This document shows, one piece after another, positions 25,709 through 34,340 of a DNA stretch of 40,688 nt (the first letter of the stretch is position 1; each line of letters starts with the position of its first letter). The notes under the pieces were generated by a model. It was not told the origin of the DNA, ran no database searches, and was given only the letters and a program-made list of their open reading frames with translations. The translations under genes and the position numbers were made by a program. The stretch lies in assembly GCA_902569615.1 (NCBI GenBank), contig CACFUX010000011.1, positions 1 to 40,688 of the forward strand, written 5' to 3'. The stretch comes from an uncultured Pelagibacteraceae bacterium (lineage in GTDB: Bacteria > Pseudomonadota > Alphaproteobacteria > Pelagibacterales > Pelagibacteraceae).

Positions 25709-28476
25709 TGAGCTCAGAAAAAAGAAAAATTGCATATATAGATGGTAAACCATATGAAATTGGTTCTAAACATACTTCTATTTTAAAATTTGTAAAAAGT
25801 TATCTTGGAGAAAAAAAAGTACCAACTTTATGTGACGACCCTAATCTTGCCCCTTATGGAGCTTGCAGAGTCTGTTCAGTTGAAGTCGCTTTGGAAAAAG
25901 ATGGCCCAACAAAAGTTGTAGCATCTTGTCATACTCCCGTCGGTGAAAACCAACATATTTTTACTAACAATGAAAACTTAACAGATCTAAGAAAAAATAT
26001 AGTAGAATTAGTTTTAACAGATCATCCAATGGAATGCGGTACTTGTGAAGTAAATAATAATTGTGAACTTCAAGATGTTGCTAACGACTTGGGTATATCT
26101 GATCATAGATATAATAGTCCAAAACAACATAAGGGTATCCCTAGAGATACTTCTCATGACTATATGAGAATGAACCTGGATAATTGTATTAATTGTGGAA
26201 GATGTGTAAGAGCATGTGATGAAATTCAAGGTTCATTTGTTTTAACAATGAGTGGTAGAGGATTTGAATCTAGAATTACAACCGATAACGATATGTTATT
26301 TGGAGATTCATCTTGTGTATCATGTGGTGCTTGTGCTCATACATGCCCGACAGACGCTATATCTGATGTGTTTCAGTCAAAATCAACTGCTGTTGATGAA
26401 AAAGTAAGAACCACATGTTCTTATTGTGGTGTCGGTTGTAATTTAGAAGCTTCTATTAAAGACAAAAAAGTTATTGCAATAGACACTCCAAAAGAAACAG
26501 AGGTAAATGCAGGACATACATGTATTAAAGGTAGATATGCATTCGGCTTTTATGATCATCCAGATAGATTGAAAACCCCATTAATTAAAAGAAATGGCAA
26601 ATTTGAAGAAGCTTCATGGGACGAGGCATATGACTTTATTAAAAAAGAATTAAATAGAATTATAAAAGCAAATGGTCCTGACTCAGTTGCCGGTATTTCA
26701 TCAGCTAGATGTACTAATGAAGAAAATTATGTTTTCCAGAAAATGATCAGAGCAGCAGTTGGAACTAATAATATTGATTGTTGTGCAAGAATTTGTCACT
26801 CACCTACCGCATGGGGAATGCAACAAACTTTTGGTACTGGAGCGGCTACAAATTCTACAGAAGATATTTACCACGCAGATTTATTTATGGTTATTGGAGC
26901 TAATCCAACAAATGCTCACCCTGTAACAGGTGCAAAAATCAAACAACAAGTAATGAAAGGTAAAAAACTAATAGTATTAGATCCTATTACCACTGAACTT
27001 GCTAAACTTGCAGATTATCATATCAAGTTAAGACCTGGAACGAATGTGGCTGTATTAAATATGATGTTGCATTTTATCATTAAGTCAAAACTTTATGATA
27101 AAGACTTTGTTAGAGACAGAACTGAAGGCTTTGATAATTTTTTAAAAGAAATTGAAAGACAAGATGTTGATAAATTAGCTAAAGTTGCAGGTGTAGATAA
27201 GCAAATAGTTAAGGAAGCTGCTATTGCATATGCTACAGCGAATAATTCAATGGAGTTTCATGGTCTTGGAGTTACCGAACAAGAACAAGGTTCTAAAACT
27301 GTAATGTTAATTGCTGATCTTGCAATGATAACTGGAAATATTGGAAGAAAAGGAGTTGGAGTTAACCCTTTAAGAGGACAAAATAATGTACAGGGTGCAG
27401 CTGATATGGGATGTCAGCCTCACCAGGGAGCAGGATATTTTGAAGTTTCAGATAAAAAAAATCAAAATTTTTATACAGAAAAATATGGAGTGGTTCATCC
27501 AACAAAAGCTGGTTTAAAAATTCCTCAAATGTTTGATGCTGCTATAAACAAGGAAGTTAAAGCAGTTTGGATAATTGGAGAAGACATTGTGCAAACAGAC
27601 CCAAATAGTGCTCATGTAGTGGATGCCATGAATTCTCTTGAGTTATTAGTAGTTCAAGAAATTTTTATGAGTGAAACTGCAAAACTTGCAACTGTAGTAT
27701 TACCAGGAACAACTTTCTTAGAAAAAGATGGAACATTTACTAATACTGAAAGAAGAATTCAAAGAGTTAATAAGGCAGTTCCACCACTTCCAGGAACAAA
27801 GCCAGATGGTGTTATTGTAACTGATATGATGCAAAAATTAGGATTTGACCAGCCAACTTACGATGCTGATCAAGTATTGGCTGAAATAGCAGACGTTGTC
27901 CCATTCTTTAAAGGAGTAACAAGAGAAAGATTAGGAAAACTTGGTTTGCAATGGCCTGTACAAGAAGATGGAACTGATACTCAAATTTTACATAAAGAAA
28001 CTTTCAAACTTGGAAAAGGTAGACTTAAGAATTTTGATTTTAAAGAGTCTACAGAAATTGAAACTAATCAAAAAGATTATCCATTAATTCTAACTACAAG
28101 TAGAGTTCTTCAGCACTATAATGCTGCTACAATGACTAGGCGTACAAGTAATATTAATATTGTTTCGGAAGATGTATTATTAATACATCCTAAAGATGCT
28201 AAGATAAGAGATTTAAATACTGGAGATATTGGTAGACTTTATTCTGGTCGTGGAGAAGTAGCTTTAAAAGTAGAAGTTACAGATAAAGTTAAAGAAGGAA
28301 TTGTTTTTACAACATTTCATTTTCCTGAACATATGGTTAACATGGTGACTGGACATGGTAAAGATGAAGAAACTATGTGCGCTGAATATAAAGTTTCATC
28401 TGTTGAAGTCCAAAAAATATCCAATCAATTTAAAACTGAAGTTAAACCAAAAGAAAACCAAGCAGAAGTAAGCTAA
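25708..28476 (+). CDS. fdsA: NAD-dependent molybdenum formate dehydrogenase alpha subunit
   Basis: This is the catalytic subunit oxidising formate to CO2 at a bis-MGD molybdenum centre, 922 residues. The N terminus is NuoG-like: a [2Fe-2S] ferredoxin domain (LCDDPNLAPYGACRVCSVEV, about residues 41-60) and a His-Cys3 cluster site (DHPMECGTCEVNNNCELQ). Two [4Fe-4S] motifs follow (NCINCGRCVRAC and SCVSCGACAHTC), then another CSYCGVGC at the entry to the molybdopterin domain. The molybdenum ligand is Cys363 in DCCARICHSP, where the E. coli FdhF enzyme has selenocysteine. The C-terminal dinucleotide-binding domain includes TSRVLQHYNAATMTRR. It starts one base inside the fdsB stop and ends six bases before selO. 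Confidence 0.95.
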   Translation: MSSEKRKIAYIDGKPYEIGSKHTSILKFVKSYLGEKKVPTLCDDPNLAPYGACRVCSVEVALEKDGPTKVVASCHTPVGENQHIFTNNENLTDLRKNIVELVLTDHPMECGTCEVNNNCELQDVANDLGISDHRYNSPKQHKGIPRDTSHDYMRMNLDNCINCGRCVRACDEIQGSFVLTMSGRGFESRITTDNDMLFGDSSCVSCGACAHTCPTDAISDVFQSKSTAVDEKVRTTCSYCGVGCNLEASIKDKKVIAIDTPKETEVNAGHTCIKGRYAFGFYDHPDRLKTPLIKRNGKFEEASWDEAYDFIKKELNRIIKANGPDSVAGISSARCTNEENYVFQKMIRAAVGTNNIDCCARICHSPTAWGMQQTFGTGAATNSTEDIYHADLFMVIGANPTNAHPVTGAKIKQQVMKGKKLIVLDPITTELAKLADYHIKLRPGTNVAVLNMMLHFIIKSKLYDKDFVRDRTEGFDNFLKEIERQDVDKLAKVAGVDKQIVKEAAIAYATANNSMEFHGLGVTEQEQGSKTVMLIADLAMITGNIGRKGVGVNPLRGQNNVQGAADMGCQPHQGAGYFEVSDKKNQNFYTEKYGVVHPTKAGLKIPQMFDAAINKEVKAVWIIGEDIVQTDPNSAHVVDAMNSLELLVVQEIFMSETAKLATVVLPGTTFLEKDGTFTNTERRIQRVNKAVPPLPGTKPDGVIVTDMMQKLGFDQPTYDADQVLAEIADVVPFFKGVTRERLGKLGLQWPVQEDGTDTQILHKETFKLGKGRLKNFDFKESTEIETNQKDYPLILTTSRVLQHYNAATMTRRTSNINIVSEDVLLIHPKDAKIRDLNTGDIGRLYSGRGEVALKVEVTDKVKEGIVFTTFHFPEHMVNMVTGHGKDEETMCAEYKVSSVEVQKISNQFKTEVKPKENQAEVS

Positions 28477-28482
28477 TTTAAA

Positions 28483-29934
28483 ATGACTATTGGCTGGCGC
28501 TTTGATAATACTTATTCAAAGCTGCCTGATCCTTTTATTTCTAACACATCTCCTATTCCGGTTAAATCACCAGAATTAGTTATTTTAAATGATAATTTGG
28601 CAAAACAATTAGGACTAAATTTTTCTTTGATTAGCAAAAAAGATTTATCAAATTTATTTTCAGGAAATTCATTGCCTGAAGGATCTAAATCTATTGCGCA
28701 AGCTTATGCGGGTCATCAGTTTGGTCATTTTACAATGCTAGGAGATGGTAGAGCAGTTTTGATGGGAGAACATCTGTCTAAAAATAATGAAAGATTTGAC
28801 ATTCAATTTAAAGGATCAGGGCAAACACCTTTTTCAAGAAATGGTGATGGAAGAGCTGCACTAGGGCCAATGTTAAGAGAGTATATTATTAGTGAAGCAA
28901 TGCATTCATTAAATATACCAACAACAAGAAGTATGGCAGTAGTTAAAACTGGTGAAGATGTAGTAAGAGAAAATATATTACAAGGTGCCATACTAACCAG
29001 AGTTGCTTCTAGTCATTTAAGAGTTGGAACATTTCAATATGTTGCTATGAGAAATAATGAAAGTGAATTAAGAACTTTAGTTGATTACACAATAAATCGT
29101 CATTATCCAAATATTAAAAAATCAAAAAATAAAGCATTGGATTTATTAAAAGTTTTAATTGAACTTCAAATTGACTTGGTGGTTAATTGGATGCGAGTTG
29201 GTTTTATCCATGGTGTTATGAACACAGATAACATGTCTATCTCTGGTGAGACAATTGATTATGGCCCTTGTGCCTTTATGGATACTTATGATCCACAAAC
29301 TGTTTTTAGTTCTATAGATGAATTAGGGAGATATGCTTATTTCAATCAACCTAGTATCGCTAAGTGGAACTTGGCAAGATTTGCTGAATGTTTAATACCT
29401 CTTATTGATCCAAAAAAAGAAAAAGCAATTGAGATTGCTACTGAAACAATAAATAGTTTCGACAAAAGCTATGAGACTAAATGGATTAATATGATGAGAG
29501 ATAAATTAGGTTTATTTGGTCAAGATCAAAAAGATCAAGTTTTAATAATAGATTTATTAACTTGGATGCATAAAAATAAAGCTGACTATACAAATACATT
29601 TTGTTTCTTAATGGATGAAAATTTTCAAGATAATAAAATCTATAATGATGAAAACTTTCTTATATGGAAGGAAAGATGGAAAGAAAGACTCAAGCTGAAT
29701 AATAATACACGTGAAAAATACATAAGTTTAATGAAGTCAGTTAATCCTTTAGTTATTCCAAGAAACCATAAAGTAGAAGAAGTATTAGAAGCTGCAAATA
29801 ATAATGATTTATCTTTATTAAAAAAATTAATTAAAGTATTAGAAAAACCGTACGAAAAAACAAAAGAAAATATTGATTATCAATCCCCTGCTCCAGTTAG
29901 TAATAAAAAATATAAAACTTTTTGTGGTACTTAA
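28483..29934 (+). CDS. selO: Protein adenylyltransferase SelO (YdiU family)
   Basis: SelO is a pseudokinase-fold enzyme that transfers AMP to Ser, Thr or Tyr residues of target proteins, linked to the oxidative stress response. The 483-residue length is normal. Motifs are the N-terminal FDNTYSKLPDPF, QAYAGHQFGHFTMLGDGRA (about residues 69-87), the glycine-rich FKGSGQTPFSRNGDGRAALG (about 107-126), the catalytic GVMNTDNMSISGETIDYGPC (about 245-264) and the C-terminal YKTFCGT. The terminal Cys sits where some eukaryotic homologues carry selenocysteine. It follows fdsA by six bases on the same strand, so it is probably co-transcribed with the formate dehydrogenase; whether that is functional is unknown. 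Confidence 0.95.
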   Translation: MTIGWRFDNTYSKLPDPFISNTSPIPVKSPELVILNDNLAKQLGLNFSLISKKDLSNLFSGNSLPEGSKSIAQAYAGHQFGHFTMLGDGRAVLMGEHLSKNNERFDIQFKGSGQTPFSRNGDGRAALGPMLREYIISEAMHSLNIPTTRSMAVVKTGEDVVRENILQGAILTRVASSHLRVGTFQYVAMRNNESELRTLVDYTINRHYPNIKKSKNKALDLLKVLIELQIDLVVNWMRVGFIHGVMNTDNMSISGETIDYGPCAFMDTYDPQTVFSSIDELGRYAYFNQPSIAKWNLARFAECLIPLIDPKKEKAIEIATETINSFDKSYETKWINMMRDKLGLFGQDQKDQVLIIDLLTWMHKNKADYTNTFCFLMDENFQDNKIYNDENFLIWKERWKERLKLNNNTREKYISLMKSVNPLVIPRNHKVEEVLEAANNNDLSLLKKLIKVLEKPYEKTKENIDYQSPAPVSNKKYKTFCGT

Positions 29935-29939
29935 TAATA

Positions 29940-31043
29940 TTATAAAACATATGGTTCGTGTCTAACTGTATTAGTTAAAACTCTTTCAACAGCAAAATCA
30001 CTTATATCAATTGTTTGATATGATCCGGTAGTAATTAATTCAGTTAAAGCTCTGCCTATACCTGGAGCTTGCATTAATCCCCTACCAGTAAAACCCGATG
30101 CTAAATAAACATTTTCATATTTAGGATGCTTACCAACAACAGCGTTATTATCTAATTTGTTACAATCATAATATCCTGCCCATCCACCAGTTAATTTTAA
30201 TTCCTCAAATATTGGAATTCTTTTTGCAAGAGCTGGCCAAACTAGCTCTTCGAAATCATTCCATGCTGGCTCCAAATCTGTTGCATCAAATACAGAATGA
30301 GGTGATCCAGCTAAATATTCTTTTCCCTCAGGCCTCCAGTAAACGCCTGTTGTTAAATCTCCAGTTAAAGGCATTTCGGGAATATGTTTTGGGCACTTAA
30401 CTCTAAACACGGTATGCTTTTGTGGAACTACTGGGATGTCATCTAATAATTCTTTTGTCCAACACCCAGCTGCTGAAATAATAGTTTTAGCTTTTATTTC
30501 TGAAATACTTTTTACTTCACCTTTGATAAACTCTGCTCCAAGTTCAATAGCCTTACTTTTTAAGGCGCTATGAAACATAAATGGATCAATCCACCCCTCT
30601 GTTCTATTATCTGTGAAAGTTGCTGTTTCAATCCCTTCGTTATTGATGTATGAAAATACTTTTGATAATTCAGATCCTTTAATATTTTTTGTACCGGCGT
30701 CACACGCTTTATGGTTTTCTAATGCTCTGTATTGTTCCTCAGCATGTTCTGGGCCAAACATTAATAAATATCCATTTGGAACCATGCTCGCAGTAGGATT
30801 TGGATTTTTATCAGTTTTTAATAATTCTGGTATCTGAAAAATAAATTCTCTAGCGAATTTACCTAGTAAAATATTCTCTTTTTGAAAAAATTGTCTTCTA
30901 AAACCCCCAAGAGACAATGGAAAAGAAGCTTTTTTGTATGTTGGGTCTCTTTCTATAACTTTTACTTTTCGTCCTTCCTTAGATAAAAAATAAGCACTAG
31001 CTGCTCCAATTATACCGCCTCCAATAATTACAATATCATCCAT
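29940..31043 (-). CDS. FAD-dependent oxidoreductase, DAO family (FOXRED1-like)
   Basis: This 367-residue flavoprotein of the D-amino-acid oxidase/sarcosine oxidase group has the N-terminal dinucleotide fold IVIIGGGIIGAASAYFLSKE (residues 4-23) and ERD at the end of the second strand. SLGGFRRQFFQKENI and the C-terminal GWAGYYDCNKLDNNAVVGKH and ASGFTGRGLMQAPGIGRA recall human FOXRED1 more than classical sarcosine oxidase. Substrate is unknown; N-methylated or imino acids are the usual range of the family. It converges on selO with five bases between them. Its start is 61 bases from the divergent, broken SDR gene. Confidence 0.85.
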   Translation of the reverse strand: MDDIVIIGGGIIGAASAYFLSKEGRKVKVIERDPTYKKASFPLSLGGFRRQFFQKENILLGKFAREFIFQIPELLKTDKNPNPTASMVPNGYLLMFGPEHAEEQYRALENHKACDAGTKNIKGSELSKVFSYINNEGIETATFTDNRTEGWIDPFMFHSALKSKAIELGAEFIKGEVKSISEIKAKTIISAAGCWTKELLDDIPVVPQKHTVFRVKCPKHIPEMPLTGDLTTGVYWRPEGKEYLAGSPHSVFDATDLEPAWNDFEELVWPALAKRIPIFEELKLTGGWAGYYDCNKLDNNAVVGKHPKYENVYLASGFTGRGLMQAPGIGRALTELITTGSYQTIDISDFAVERVLTNTVRHEPYVL

Positions 31044-31104
31044 ATAAAATTTATAAATTTAATTTATTCATAAATATAACTATGTAAATATGTTATAGTT
31101 TCAA

Positions 31105-31865
31105 ATGACAAAAAAAGTAATATGGATAACTGGCGCAAGCAGTGGGATTGGCAAAGCTTTAGCATTAAAATTTGCTAATGAGAACTGGAATGTTGCAATC
31201 TCCGCTAGAAGAGAAAATATTTTAAAAGAAATATCCGAATCTAATGAAAATATTAAATCCTTCCCTTTAGATGTTACTGATAGATCTAAATGCAAAGAAG
31301 TATTTGAACAGATTAAAAGTCATTATGGAGATGTGGATATCTGTTTTTTTCTACTGGAACTTGGAATCCAAAAAAGGAAAAAGATATTGATGTAGAGCAA
31401 ATGGAAGATGTTTTTAAAGTTAATTTTTTTGGAACAGTTAATTCTATAAAAGCTGTTGAAGAATATTTTAAAAATAAAAAGAGTGGGATAATTACTATAG
31501 TATCCTCAATTGCTGGATATAGAGGGTTGCCAAATTCAACAGGATATGGGCCTTCTAAATCAGCTTTAAACAACTTAGCTGAGAGTTTATATTTTGATTT
31601 TGGAAGATATAATGTAAAAGTATGTTTAGTCTCACCTGGTTTCATTAAAACACCTATGACGGATAAAAATGATTTTAAAATGCCGTTTTTAAAAACTCCA
31701 GAATTCGCAGCTGATAAAATTTATGAAGGTTTATTAAAGAAAAATAACTTTGAAATACATTTTCCAAAAGAGCTTACACTAACTCTTAAGTTTTTTAGTT
31801 TATTGCCCAGTAAAATTTATTTTTATTTAGTTAATAAGCTTACAAAATTTCAAAAAAAGAATTAA
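31105..31865 (+). pseudogene. Short-chain dehydrogenase/reductase with a one-base frameshift
   Basis: This is an NAD(P)-dependent short-chain dehydrogenase split into two frames. The first part (31105-31395) has the cofactor motif TGASSGIG (about residues 10-17) and runs to DVDICFF, where it meets a run of seven T at 31344-31350. After that it reads out of frame to a TAG at 31393. Adding one T there restores CFFSTGTWNPKKEKDI and joins the frame that carries the catalytic SSIAG and YGPSKSALNN (Tyr and Lys of the active site), to 31865. All SDR motifs on both sides are intact, so the break is recent or a sequencing/assembly error. It converges on the DUF3833 gene with a 4-base overlap, and SDR-DUF3833-Cfa-DUF1365 neighbours recur in proteobacteria. 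Confidence 0.88.
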
Positions 31866-32389
31866 TCTTTAACAAACACAACAGTTAGATCCGCAACCCT
31901 TATACCGAATTTAGTCATTTTGGCTCTATTGATTGCAACTTTTTCATTTTGTAAAAAAATCCAATCATCAAAAGTAATTTTCATTTCTCTACCTTTAACT
32001 GGAACTAACAAAACATATTCAAATTTAAATGCTGGTCCATATGAATAACCTTTGGCAATTCCTACAACGTCACCTGCAGTTCCTTCATAGTTATGATCAT
32101 CTATTTTCTTAATTTGCCATTGGCGATCTTGAATTTCACCATCATCCCAATTAAACTTTTCATCAAGTATTAATTTTTTACCATCCCATTTACCGTTCAA
32201 ATTTGCAGAAAATTGTCTTGTTACTTTTCCTGATCTATTTTGAAGAACTCCCCATGCTTTTACATTTCCTGATAAATACTCTTCTATGATTAGTCTTGGT
32301 TCTTTGCCTTTAAAATCTATAGGTTTCATATCGTTTCCTGAACAGCCAGTTAATAAAATTGTTACAAGTAATGCAAATATAATCTTCAT
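31862..32389 (-). CDS. DUF3833 family lipoprotein
   Basis: This 175-residue protein has a lipoprotein signal: MKIIFALLVTILLTGC with the lipobox LLTGC and lipidation at Cys16. It is thus probably anchored to a membrane facing the periplasm. The mature part resembles the DUF3833 family, with IEEYLSGNVKAWGVLQNRSG (about residues 35-54), FNWDDGEIQDRQW and MKITFDDWIFLQN. Its function is unknown. It is the last gene of the minus-strand lipid cluster, five bases after the methyltransferase gene. Its family is commonly found beside cyclopropane-fatty-acid-synthase homologues, which suggests a role in lipid modification or handling. Confidence 0.85.
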   Translation of the reverse strand: MKIIFALLVTILLTGCSGNDMKPIDFKGKEPRLIIEEYLSGNVKAWGVLQNRSGKVTRQFSANLNGKWDGKKLILDEKFNWDDGEIQDRQWQIKKIDDHNYEGTAGDVVGIAKGYSYGPAFKFEYVLLVPVKGREMKITFDDWIFLQNEKVAINRAKMTKFGIRVADLTVVFVKD

Positions 32390-32394
32390 TTATT

Positions 32395-33570
32395 CTACTT
32401 ATTACATAGTGAGAATTGTATCAAATCTATATTTTTTGATTTAAATCCTGCTTCGCAGTAGGATAGATAAAACTCCCACATTTTTTTAAAATTTAAATCA
32501 AATCCTTGATTTTTGATTAAATTCCATTTTTTATTAAATTCATTTCTCCAAATTGCTAAGGTATCTGAATAATGCCTTGCATATGAATTATATTCATTAA
32601 ATTTTAATCCATTATCTTCAGCATATTTATATAAACTTTTTTTAGACGGCAAAAATCCTCCAGGAAAAATATACTTTTGAATAAAATCTTGTTTATTTTT
32701 ATATCGATCAAATAAACTGTCATGAATAGTAATTGCTTGGATAGCAACATTGCCAGTATCTGAAATATTACTTTTAATCGTATTAAAATAATTCTGTAAA
32801 TAGTTTTGACCAACAGCTTCTATCATTTCAATTGATACAATTGAATCATATTTACTTTGTAAATCTCTATAATCTTTTATTTCAATATTAACTTTCTCAT
32901 TTAAACCTACTTTGTGAATTCTTTCTTTGGCAAAATCATACTGTTTTTTTGAAATCGTAATACAATCCAATTTGGAATTGTAATTTTTTCCGAAGTATTC
33001 AGCAAAGCCTCCCCATCCACATCCTATTTCCAAGACTTTGCTATTATCACTTGGTTTTAAAAGATTAATTAATTTTTGATATTTATTATTTTGCGCTTCA
33101 GATAAGGCTTGATTTTCATTTTCAAAAATAGCACTTGAATACGTCAAGGTTTCATCAAGCCATAAAGAAAAGAAGTCATTTCCAAGATCATAATGCTTTG
33201 CAATATTTTTTTTACTTCTTTTTTTAGTATTTTTTATTAATTTATTTTTAAAAAAGTTTACTAATGGAAAATCCAATACACCTGAAAACTTATAAATTAA
33301 TTTAATATTTCTTGCAGTAATTTCTATTAAATTTGTGAGATTGTCTGTTTCAAAATAATTTTGTATATAACTTTCTGCTAAACCAATACTTCCCCCTTTT
33401 ATTAAATTATAATTTAAATTTGGATGTTTTATAAATATTTTGGCTTTAAGCTTTTCTTCAGGATTTCCAAATTTTAAAGTATCACCCTCAAAGGTTGTTA
33501 CTTCTAGGTAACCATAATGAATTTTTTTAAGAGTATTAAAAACGATTGAGTCAGAAATTTTATTTAACAT
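32395..33570 (-). CDS. Cyclopropane-fatty-acid-synthase-like SAM methyltransferase
   Basis: This SAM-dependent enzyme acts on unsaturated acyl chains of membrane phospholipids. The 391-residue protein has an N-terminal lipid-binding region (FIKHPNLNYNLIKGGSIGLA, about residues 47-66), then NIAKHYDLGNDFFSLWLDET and SSAIFEN. The SAM motif is VLEIGCGWGGFAEYF (about 173-187), followed by SIVSIEMIEAVG with the conserved Glu and ARHYSDTLAIW near the C terminus. IQAITIHDSLFDRY differs from the E. coli enzyme and is typical of the alphaproteobacterial branch. That branch includes fatty-acid methylating enzymes of the furan-fatty-acid (Ufa) pathway in Rhodobacter. Both ring formation and simple methylation are possible outcomes. 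It lies two bases after DUF1365. Confidence 0.9.
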   Translation of the reverse strand: MLNKISDSIVFNTLKKIHYGYLEVTTFEGDTLKFGNPEEKLKAKIFIKHPNLNYNLIKGGSIGLAESYIQNYFETDNLTNLIEITARNIKLIYKFSGVLDFPLVNFFKNKLIKNTKKRSKKNIAKHYDLGNDFFSLWLDETLTYSSAIFENENQALSEAQNNKYQKLINLLKPSDNSKVLEIGCGWGGFAEYFGKNYNSKLDCITISKKQYDFAKERIHKVGLNEKVNIEIKDYRDLQSKYDSIVSIEMIEAVGQNYLQNYFNTIKSNISDTGNVAIQAITIHDSLFDRYKNKQDFIQKYIFPGGFLPSKKSLYKYAEDNGLKFNEYNSYARHYSDTLAIWRNEFNKKWNLIKNQGFDLNFKKMWEFYLSYCEAGFKSKNIDLIQFSLCNK

Positions 33571-33572
33571 TT

Positions 33573-34340
33573 TTAACTTTCATTACTTATATTATTTTTA
33601 ATATTTAATTTCTTTTTGATGAATTTAATACCTTTAGACCATAATTTAAATGCTTCAAAATGTATTGCGGCAATAATTTTAAGGGTCATCAAAGGATGTT
33701 TTATATATGATAAAAATAGATTTTTATTATTTAATTCAATTCTATTTCCGTCTTGGGAAGCATAAAGTAATTTTCCTTCTTCATCATGCTGATCAATTAT
33801 TACAGAAATTTTTTCACAAGGTTTTAGTATTTTAAAAAAATAAGTACAGTTCATTTCAATAAATGGTGATACGTGAAATTTTTTTTTACATGAATGTTTG
33901 ATTGGATTTTCGTTTTCTTTATTTTTAAAAATATAAGTATGTTGTTCTCCAAAAGTATTTTTAACTTCGTATAATATTGAAATTAATTCTGAATATTTAT
34001 TATAAATATAAAAAACACTTAATGGGTTAAATACGTAGCCAAATATTCTTGGGTAGCATAACAATTTTATTTTAATATCTTCAGTATTTATTTGATTTTT
34101 TTTAAGATTTTTAATAACCCAATCTTTAACCGGAGTTCCATCTCTTGGTCCATGATCTGCATCATAAAAACTAACTATATTAAACTTATTGTATGAAAAG
34201 ATTTTAAGATTCCTGTCTAACAAATTAATTTCGGATATGTCTATTAATATTGAAAAAACATTGTATTTAAAAAAATGAACTTTTGGCTTAAATCTTTTAT
34301 GAATTACAGTTCCATTATAAATTGATGAATTTTTAATCAT
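33573..34340 (-). CDS. DUF1365 family protein
   Basis: This 255-residue protein of unknown biochemical role belongs to the DUF1365 family. The N-terminal YNGTVIHKRFKPKVHFFKYN (residues 8-27), FYDADHGPRDGTPVKDWV (about 58-75) and CYPRIFGYVFNPLSVFYIYN (about 94-113) are diagnostic. No clear signal peptide or membrane anchor is seen. It is wedged between the FAD amine-oxidase-like gene (8-base overlap) and the cyclopropane-synthase-like gene (2-base gap). This trio is one of the most conserved gene neighbourhoods of the family and implies a shared lipid pathway. Confidence 0.9.
   Translation of the reverse strand: MIKNSSIYNGTVIHKRFKPKVHFFKYNVFSILIDISEINLLDRNLKIFSYNKFNIVSFYDADHGPRDGTPVKDWVIKNLKKNQINTEDIKIKLLCYPRIFGYVFNPLSVFYIYNKYSELISILYEVKNTFGEQHTYIFKNKENENPIKHSCKKKFHVSPFIEMNCTYFFKILKPCEKISVIIDQHDEEGKLLYASQDGNRIELNNKNLFLSYIKHPLMTLKIIAAIHFEAFKLWSKGIKFIKKKLNIKNNISNES

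Noticed and set aside
26794..26796. Possible selenocysteine at the formate dehydrogenase active site
   Set aside because: The codon is TGT (Cys), not TGA, and the frame is open throughout; it is a cysteine enzyme.
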